From the NCBI GenBank assembly GCA_030601605.1, contig JAUVTI010000051.1, forward strand, positions 1 through 11,041: a stretch of DNA of 11,041 nucleotides, given 5' to 3'. Position numbers and translations under genes: made by a program. The notes beneath the pieces were generated by a model. It did not search any database and had not been told where the DNA came from. It saw only the letters and a list, made by a program, of their open reading frames with translations. The stretch comes from Gemmatimonadales bacterium (GTDB taxonomy: Bacteria; Gemmatimonadota; Gemmatimonadetes; Gemmatimonadales; GWC2-71-9). This document shows, piece after piece, positions 6,446-11,041 of this stretch. Positions within the stretch are counted from its first letter, which is position 1; every line of letters begins with the position of its first letter.

Positions 6446-7112
6446 TCGCGTGATTGCGATAGACGGCCCGGCCGGATCGGGCAAGTCCACGACGGCCAGC
6501 GCGGTGGCGGCGCTGCTCGGGCTGCCGCACGTGGAGAGCGGTGCCCTCTACCGGGCGCTCACACTCGCCGCGCTGGACGCCGGGACCGCGTTCGTGGGCC
6601 AGCGGTTGGTGGCCCTGGCGCACTCGCTGCCGGTGCGGCTCGACCTGACCGACGCCGGCTTCAGGCCCGAGGTGGCCGGGACCGACGTCTCGGAACCCAT
6701 CCGGAGCGAGCGGGTGACGGCCCGGGTCTCGGAGCTCTCGGCGATCGCCGAGGTACGCGAGTGGGTGAATGAGGAGCTGCGCGCGGCCGTGGAGCGGCAT
6801 CCGAGGGGCGCCGTCCTGGATGGGCGGGACATAGGGACCGTGGTCTTCCCGGACGCTGCCTTGAAGATCTTTCTGGTCGCCCGGCCCGAGGAGCGGGCCC
6901 GCCGCCGCCTGCTCCAGGACGGGCGCGAGGCCACTCCGGAGGCCATAGAGCACGAGGTGGCGGAGCTCGAGCGGCGGGATCACCTCGACTCCACGCGAGC
7001 GGTGGCGCCGCTCACGCAAGCGGCGGATGCGGTGCCGCTGGACACCTCGGACCTGACGTTCGAGGACCAGGTCGAAGCCATCGTGTCGCGGGCTCGGAAG
7101 GCCTTCTCCTAG
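6438..7112 (+). CDS. cmk: Cytidylate kinase
   Basis: A 224-residue CMP/dCMP kinase that uses ATP to phosphorylate CMP and dCMP, recycling nucleotides from RNA turnover and lipid synthesis. The P-loop is DGPAGSGKST (9-18). The CMP-binding segment VESGALYRAL (32-41) has Glu-Ser in place of the common Asp-Thr. The hallmark DGRDIGTVVFPDAALKIFL (128-146) and the lid region RRDHLDSTRAVAPL (179-192), with D-S-x-R, follow, and the length is normal. A TGAGG at 6429-6433 inside the aroA end precedes the ATG by four bases. The 8-nt overlap with aroA indicates coupled translation. cmk followed by rpsA is a widely conserved bacterial order, which supports both calls. Confidence 0.97.
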   Translation: MTSRVIAIDGPAGSGKSTTASAVAALLGLPHVESGALYRALTLAALDAGTAFVGQRLVALAHSLPVRLDLTDAGFRPEVAGTDVSEPIRSERVTARVSELSAIAEVREWVNEELRAAVERHPRGAVLDGRDIGTVVFPDAALKIFLVARPEERARRRLLQDGREATPEAIEHEVAELERRDHLDSTRAVAPLTQAADAVPLDTSDLTFEDQVEAIVSRARKAFS

Positions 7113-7113
7113 C

Positions 7114-7142
7114 TTGACATAGCCCTTCTCGGCGTCTAGCCT
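7114..7142 (+). promoter_or_regulatory. Candidate sigma70-type promoter for rpsA
   Basis: A perfect TTGACA (7114-7119) is followed after exactly 17 bases by TAGCCT (7137-7142), which keeps the first, second and last bases of the -10 consensus. It lies right after the cmk stop and ~90 nt before the rpsA ATG, where a separate strong promoter for S1 is expected. Transcription would start near 7149. The -10 box overlaps a 13-nt palindrome, AGCCTT-A-AAGGCT (7138-7150). The clean -35 and exact spacing make this the best promoter in the window; the start site is not proven. Confidence 0.6.
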
Positions 7143-7152
7143 TAAAGGCTTC

Positions 7153-7173
7153 CCGCTCTCACGGTGAGGGCGG
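7153..7173 (+). promoter_or_regulatory. Hairpin in the rpsA leader
   Basis: Bases 7153-7161 pair with 7165-7173 around a 3-nt CGG loop, giving a 9-bp stem with one G-U pair. It would lie at the 5' end of the mRNA made from the proposed promoter. S1 is known in Escherichia coli to repress its own mRNA through a structured leader without a strong Shine-Dalgarno; the same logic could apply here because the start at 7233 also lacks a good ribosome site. The autoregulatory role is an inference. Confidence 0.4.
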
Positions 7174-7232
7174 CGTTCGCTTATGGCGGACGTTTGGTCT
7201 CCAACGCTAACGCGGTAGTTGTTGCTTTGGTC

Positions 7233-9143
7233 ATGGTCGATTCGTCATCCGAACCCACTAACCCCCCCTCAGCTGTGCCGACTCCTCAGACAGAAGCCGA
7301 TACAGTCTTCCCAGTCCGATCCGATCTCTACGACGAAGAGTACTCCGACGAGGAGTACCAGCAGATGCTCGAGTTGTATGAGGGCACGCTGCAGAGCATT
7401 CAGGAAGGGGAGATCATCAGGTCCAAGGTGCTTCGGGTGACCGAGAGCCATGTGATCCTGGACGTGAGCTTCAAGTCCGAGGGTGCTGTTTCGATCGACG
7501 AGTTCAAGGACCCCGCGTCCATCGAGGCGGGCGATGAGGTCGACGTCCTGCTCGAGCGGCTCGAGGACGAGGACGGCTCGGTCGTTCTCTCGAAGAAGAA
7601 GGCCGACTTCATGCGCGTGTGGGAGAAGATCCGGCAGGCGTATGAGGACGACGAGCCTGTCGAGGGCACGCTGCAGAAGAAGATCAAGGGTGGAGTGGTG
7701 GTGGATCTGATGGGCGTCGATGCGTTCCTCCCGGGGAGCCAGATCGCTCTCAGGCGGGTGCCCAACATCGACGAGCTTCTGGGACAGGCCTACAACTTCA
7801 AGATCATCAAGCTCAACAAGCGGCGCCGCAACATCGTGGTGTCGCGCCGCGTGATTCTGGAGGCCGAGCGGGCCGACAAGCGCGAGTTGCTCATGAAGGA
7901 GCGCGAGGTTGGCCAGGCCCGAAAGGGCATCGTCAAGAACGTGACCGACTTTGGCGCGTTCATCGATCTGGGCGGCGTGGATGGCCTGCTGCACATCACG
8001 GACATGAGTTGGGGCCGGGTGTCGCATCCCTCCGATATGGTCGATCTGGGGCAGGAGATCGAGGTCAAGGTGCTCGATATCGACTGGGACCGGGAGCGCA
8101 TCTCGCTGGGTCTCAAGCAGCTGAGCGCGTACCCCTGGGAGGACGTGGCCGAGAAGTACCCGGTCGGCGCGCGCGTCCAAGGGAAGGTCGTCAGCATCAC
8201 CAACTACGGTGCGTTCGTGGAGCTGGAGCCGGGCATCGAGGGTCTGTTTCACATCAGTGAGATGAGTTGGACCCGCAACGTGCGGCATCCCTCCAAGGTC
8301 GTTTCCATCGGCGAGACCATCGAGGCGGTCGTCCTCAAGGTCGACCCCCAGGAGGAGAAGATCTCCCTCGGGATGAAGCAGACCGAGCAGGATCCGTGGA
8401 TGATGCTGCCGATGAAGTACCCCGTGGGCACGCGCATCACGGGCAAGGTTCGCAACCTCACCTCGTTCGGCGCATTCGTGGAGATCGAGCCGGGCATCGA
8501 CGGCCTGATTCACATCTCCGACATGTCGTGGACCAAGCGTGTGCAGCACCCATCGGAGATCGTGAAGAAGGGCGACACGGTCGAGGTCTCGATCCTGAAC
8601 ATCGATCCGGAGAACAAGCGCATCTCGCTGGGCCTCAAGCAGCTGCAGGAGGACCCCTGGCTCAAGATCGCCGAAACGCACCCGGTTGGGATGGAGCTCG
8701 AGGGCAAGATCGCGCGCTACCAGGACAACGGGATCGTGGTGGATCTGGGCGGGGACCTGGAGGGGTTCGTGCCCCAGTCCCAGCTGCCGCTGCCGAGCGG
8801 GAAGTCGGCTGAGCAGGTGACCGTGACCGGTCAGGGCGCGGCACTCAAGGTCCTCGAGGTGGATCCGATCCACCACCGGATCATCCTCGCGGCGACGGAG
8901 TTCCTCGAGAAGCCTCCTGAGCCGCCGAAGGAGGAGACCGCGGACGAGCCCGAGTCGGCGGCGGAGGGTGGAGCGGAAGCCGAGACGGCCGAAGCGGCGG
9001 AGGAGCCGGTCGAGGCGAGCGCCCAGGCCGAGGAGGCGCCGGCTGAAGCTGTGGCGGAAGCGCAGCAGGAGGAGGCTCCCGAGGAGCCGGCCGAGGCCGA
9101 GGCCGATGCGGAGCAGGACAAGGCCGAGAAGTCCTCCGAGTGA
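7233..9143 (+). CDS. rpsA: 30S ribosomal protein S1
   Basis: A 636-residue S1 protein, which binds mRNA on the small ribosomal subunit and helps start translation on structured or SD-poor messages. Six S1/OB domains are visible at about 57-124, 141-206, 226-296, 311-383, 398-470 and 485-557. Domains 3-5 are the most regular, each with the G-x-V-x-N/S-[IVL]-T-x-[FY]-GAF-[IV] core and ending in ISLG[LM]KQ, as expected for the RNA-binding repeats; domains 1 and 2 fit the ribosome-docking pair. A ~55-residue acidic leader precedes domain 1. Residues 558-636 form a low-complexity Glu/Ala/Pro tail. The frame is open to GTG 7164, but ATG 7233 is preferred because upstream codons overlap the proposed promoter leader; TTG 7227 is another option. 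The Shine-Dalgarno is weak, which is common for S1. Confidence 0.96.
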   Translation: MVDSSSEPTNPPSAVPTPQTEADTVFPVRSDLYDEEYSDEEYQQMLELYEGTLQSIQEGEIIRSKVLRVTESHVILDVSFKSEGAVSIDEFKDPASIEAGDEVDVLLERLEDEDGSVVLSKKKADFMRVWEKIRQAYEDDEPVEGTLQKKIKGGVVVDLMGVDAFLPGSQIALRRVPNIDELLGQAYNFKIIKLNKRRRNIVVSRRVILEAERADKRELLMKEREVGQARKGIVKNVTDFGAFIDLGGVDGLLHITDMSWGRVSHPSDMVDLGQEIEVKVLDIDWDRERISLGLKQLSAYPWEDVAEKYPVGARVQGKVVSITNYGAFVELEPGIEGLFHISEMSWTRNVRHPSKVVSIGETIEAVVLKVDPQEEKISLGMKQTEQDPWMMLPMKYPVGTRITGKVRNLTSFGAFVEIEPGIDGLIHISDMSWTKRVQHPSEIVKKGDTVEVSILNIDPENKRISLGLKQLQEDPWLKIAETHPVGMELEGKIARYQDNGIVVDLGGDLEGFVPQSQLPLPSGKSAEQVTVTGQGAALKVLEVDPIHHRIILAATEFLEKPPEPPKEETADEPESAAEGGAEAETAEAAEEPVEASAQAEEAPAEAVAEAQQEEAPEEPAEAEADAEQDKAEKSSE

Positions 9144-9177
9144 GCGTGAGGCGTCCGGAGGCTCCTGGACTGACCCC

Positions 9178-10728
9178 GTGACGATACAGAACAAGCTCGA
9201 TACCCTCCATCGCCTCCGCGCCGAGTCGGAGCAGGGCGGAGGCGAGGAGCGGGTCAAACAGCAGCACGAGAAGGGCAAGCTCACCGCGCGCGAGCGGTTG
9301 GATCTGCTCTTGGACCCCGGGTCCTTCGTAGAGCTGGACCGCTTCGTTACCCACCGATCCACCGACTTCGGTCTCGCCGAAAAGAAATTCCTGGGTGACG
9401 GTGTCGTCACCGGCTACGGCCGGATCGACGGCAGGCTGGTGTACGTGTTCTCCCAGGACTTCACGGTGTTCGGCGGCTCGCTCGCCGAGGCCCACGCCGA
9501 GAAGATCTGCAAGGTGATGGACCTCGCCGTGCAGAACGGCGCTCCGCTCGTCGGGATCAGCGACTCGGGGGGCGCCCGCATCCAGGAGGGGGTCGTCTCG
9601 CTCGGCGGCTACGCCGACATCTTCCTGCGAAACACGCAGGCGTCGGGCGTTGTGCCGCAGATAAGCGCCGTGCTCGGGCCCTGCGCGGGCGGCGCGGTGT
9701 ATAGCCCGGCCATTACCGACTTCGTGTTCATGGTGCGGGGCATCTCGTACATGTTCGTGACCGGGCCCAACGTCGTGAAGACGGTCACGCGCGAGGAGGT
9801 CACACCCGAGGAGCTGGGAGGCGCCGATGTGCACGCCTCCGTGTCCGGTGTGGCGCAATTCGCGCACGACTCCGAGATGGAGTGTCTGGCCGAGATCCGG
9901 AAGCTGCTGAGCTTCGTGCCTTCCAACAACGTCGACAGTCCGCCGGTGACGCCCACCGACGATCCCGCCGACCGGATGGACGAGGAGCTCCTCACGCTGG
10001 TGCCGGACAACCCGAACAAGCCCTACGACATGCACGAGGTGATCCGCCGCGTCGTGGACGGTGGCGGGCTCCTCGAAGTGCACCGCGATTTTGCGGCCAA
10101 CATCATCGTGGGGTTTGCGCGTCTGGGTGGACACCCGGTCGGCGTGATTGCCAACCAGCCGGCGGTGCTGGCGGGTGTTCTCGACATCAAGGCGTCGGGC
10201 AAGGGAGCGCGCTTCATCCGGTTCTGCGACGCGTTCAACATCCCGCTGCTCACGTTCGAGGACGTGCCCGGGTTCCTGCCGGGGGTGGACCAAGAGCATG
10301 GAGGGATCATCAAGCAGGGGGCGAAGCTTCTGTACGCCTATGCCGAGGCGACGGTGCCCAAGCTCACGGTGATCACGCGCAAGGCGTACGGCGGCGCCTA
10401 CGACGTCATGAGCTCGCGCCACATTCGCGGCGATTTCAATGTGGGTTGGCCCACTGCGGAGATCGCAGTGATGGGGCCCAAGGGAGCCGCCGAGATCCTG
10501 TTCAAGCGCGACCTCGCGGCGGCGAAGGACCGGGAGAAGAAGCTCGACGAGCTGGTGAACGACTACCGCGAGAAGTTTGCCAACCCCTACCTGGCGGCGG
10601 CGCGCGGCTTCCTGGACGACGTGATCGATCCGCGCGAGACCCGGCCGCGGCTCATCTCGGCGCTGCAGTCGCTGCTCACGAAGCGGCAGGTGCAGCCGCC
10701 GAAGAAACATGGCAACATTCCGCTCTGA
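9178..10728 (+). CDS. pccB: Acyl-CoA (propionyl-CoA) carboxylase, carboxyltransferase beta subunit
   Basis: A 516-residue carboxyltransferase that moves CO2 from carboxybiotin to an acyl-CoA, typically propionyl-CoA to methylmalonyl-CoA. It has two crotonase-like halves: GKLTARERLDLLLDPGSF (33-50), SDSGGARIQEGVVSLGGYA (128-146) and the oxyanion-hole GPCAGGAVYSPA (167-178) in the first; NPNKPYDM (278-285), FARLGGHPVGVIANQP (313-328), FCDAFNIPLLTFEDVPGFLPG (349-369), GGIIKQGAKLLYAYAEATVP (375-394) and the C-terminal KKHGNIPL in the second. Asp351 lies at the position that favours propionyl-CoA in actinobacterial PccB, so that substrate is likely; MmdA-type decarboxylase subunits and other acyl-CoA carboxylases look alike. 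The start is GTG 9178, the only suitable in-frame codon near the expected N terminus; GGAGG at 9157-9161 is rather far away. It is 34 nt after rpsA. No biotin carboxylase or carrier gene is in the window. Confidence 0.93.
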   Translation: MTIQNKLDTLHRLRAESEQGGGEERVKQQHEKGKLTARERLDLLLDPGSFVELDRFVTHRSTDFGLAEKKFLGDGVVTGYGRIDGRLVYVFSQDFTVFGGSLAEAHAEKICKVMDLAVQNGAPLVGISDSGGARIQEGVVSLGGYADIFLRNTQASGVVPQISAVLGPCAGGAVYSPAITDFVFMVRGISYMFVTGPNVVKTVTREEVTPEELGGADVHASVSGVAQFAHDSEMECLAEIRKLLSFVPSNNVDSPPVTPTDDPADRMDEELLTLVPDNPNKPYDMHEVIRRVVDGGGLLEVHRDFAANIIVGFARLGGHPVGVIANQPAVLAGVLDIKASGKGARFIRFCDAFNIPLLTFEDVPGFLPGVDQEHGGIIKQGAKLLYAYAEATVPKLTVITRKAYGGAYDVMSSRHIRGDFNVGWPTAEIAVMGPKGAAEILFKRDLAAAKDREKKLDELVNDYREKFANPYLAAARGFLDDVIDPRETRPRLISALQSLLTKRQVQPPKKHGNIPL

Positions 10729-10756
10729 GCGCCGCGTTCCGCTCGCGGGTTGGATC

Positions 10757-10818
10757 CACCTGCACGAACTGCAGCCTCCATTGCGGCTCGGCCAGTCAGT
10801 CACCTCCACGAATTGCGG
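10757..10818. repeat. Imperfect 18-bp direct repeat
   Basis: CACCTGCACGAACTGCAG (10757-10774) recurs as CACCTCCACGAATTGCGG (10801-10818), 15 of 18 bases identical, 44 nt apart (about four helical turns). The spacing and position in a non-coding gap suggest paired binding sites, but a chance match in GC-rich DNA is possible. Confidence 0.4.
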
Positions 10819-11003
10819 TACGCGCGCGACGGTTCCCATGTGCCGCCAGCACCTCTTGCGCGGCGTACCGACATTCGCTCCGGTGACAGCCTGGCCTCGC
10901 CGTTTGTCGGCCCTGAGCCGCTCCGGTGGATCCCCCCGCTCGCTTCACGACCTGTTCGTCAAGGACATGGGCTCCGGTCGTGCCCTGTCGTACGTTTCCC
11001 GTT

Positions 11004-11028
11004 CCCCCTTCCCCTTTCCCCTTTCCCC
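11004..11028 (-). repeat. C/T tract with a G-quadruplex motif on the minus strand
   Basis: The plus strand reads C5-TT-C4-TTT-C4-TTT-C4, within a longer pyrimidine stretch (about 10995-11029). The minus strand is therefore four runs of at least four G separated by 2-3 nt A loops, a textbook intramolecular G-quadruplex pattern. It is also a 7-nt tandem repeat (TTTCCCC), so copy number may vary between strains. It may lie upstream of a minus-strand transcript or at the start of a plus-strand gene beyond the window. Confidence 0.85.
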
Positions 11029-11041
11029 GTCGTTCCACGTT

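Larger units (their letters stand above)
10729..11041. other. Non-coding region after the carboxyltransferase gene
   Basis: These 313 bases to the window end show no protein-like frame on either strand; frames that stay open have shadow-like composition. The first part is ordinary GC-rich DNA without a strong terminator hairpin after the pccB stop; only a 5-bp GAGCG/CGCTC pair (10727-10744) is seen. It contains an imperfect direct repeat (10757-10818) and a C/T-rich tract at the end (10995-11029), described separately. A gene on either strand could begin just past the window edge. Confidence 0.6.

Noticed and set aside
4835..6490. A 551-codon antisense open frame over aroA
   Set aside because: No domain and Arg/Pro/His-rich sequence; the + strand AroA motifs are complete.
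7164..7232. Upstream extension of S1 to GTG 7164
   Set aside because: It would start within the leader hairpin only ~15 nt after the predicted transcript start, with no ribosome site; the added residues do not resemble S1.
7269..9410. A 713-codon open frame antisense to rpsA
   Set aside because: It mirrors the S1 repeats on the opposite strand, with His/Leu/Arg/Asp-rich, low-information sequence; the + strand has six clear S1 domains.
8881..10839. A 652-codon antisense open frame over the carboxyltransferase gene
   Set aside because: Composition is typical of GC-rich shadow frames, with no recognisable domain, while the + strand encodes an unmistakable PccB-type protein.
10796..11038. 80-codon minus-strand frame at the window end
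   Set aside because: It starts inside the G-rich tandem tract, is low complexity, and has no recognisable features.
1..11041. CRISPR array, insertion sequence, prophage or defence island
   Set aside because: No regularly spaced repeats, no transposase or integrase motifs, and no known defence domains were seen; gene content is chromosomal housekeeping.

Overview
This window is a GC-rich bacterial chromosome segment. Third codon positions are mostly G or C, several genes start with GTG, and genes are tightly packed with small overlaps. There is no rRNA, tRNA, transposase, integrase, phage gene or CRISPR array. Protein style and gene content (PP2C phosphatase, small lipoprotein, tyrA-aroA-cmk-rpsA, a PccB-type carboxyltransferase) would suit a free-living soil-type bacterium such as a member of Gemmatimonadota. 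That placement is an impression only, because no phylogenetic marker could be searched.

Layout. Positions 1-1015 (+) hold the end of a PP2C-type protein phosphatase, a small secreted lipoprotein and a small helical protein of unknown function, closely spaced as an operon. A perfect 15-bp hairpin (1040-1074) separates these from a convergent hotdog-fold acyl-CoA thioesterase (1087-1545, -). A 241-nt divergent region full of short hairpins precedes a second + strand series: a four-helix membrane protein with a degenerate HD-GYP-like domain (1787-2734), a DoxX-family membrane protein (2763-3263), a TSUP/TauE-SafE anion permease (3280-4044) and its small DUF1634-like membrane partner (4025-4327). 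Directly behind, with overlaps or gaps of a few bases, come prephenate dehydrogenase tyrA (4332-5177), EPSP synthase aroA (5174-6445) and cytidylate kinase cmk (6438-7112). A candidate promoter with a perfect TTGACA box and a structured leader then drives ribosomal protein S1 rpsA (7233-9143), followed by a propionyl/acyl-CoA carboxylase carboxyltransferase subunit (9178-10728). The last 313 bases show no gene but contain an imperfect direct repeat and a striking C/T tract whose complement is a four-run G-quadruplex motif.

How the genes fit together. aroA makes the chorismate precursor EPSP and tyrA acts later on the tyrosine branch. cmk and rpsA are a common bacterial pair linking CMP recycling to translation. 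TSUP plus the DUF1634-like protein probably form one transport unit for a sulfur oxyanion or organic anion, and DoxX-like proteins are also sometimes linked to sulfur or redox chemistry.

Most of the window is conventional housekeeping DNA, and I do not see a convincing new defence or mobile system. The best items for a second look are the degenerate HD-GYP membrane protein, the S1 leader (promoter, hairpin, mini-ORF), the G-quadruplex tract, the palindrome over the TSUP start codon, and the class II-type motif set in AroA.
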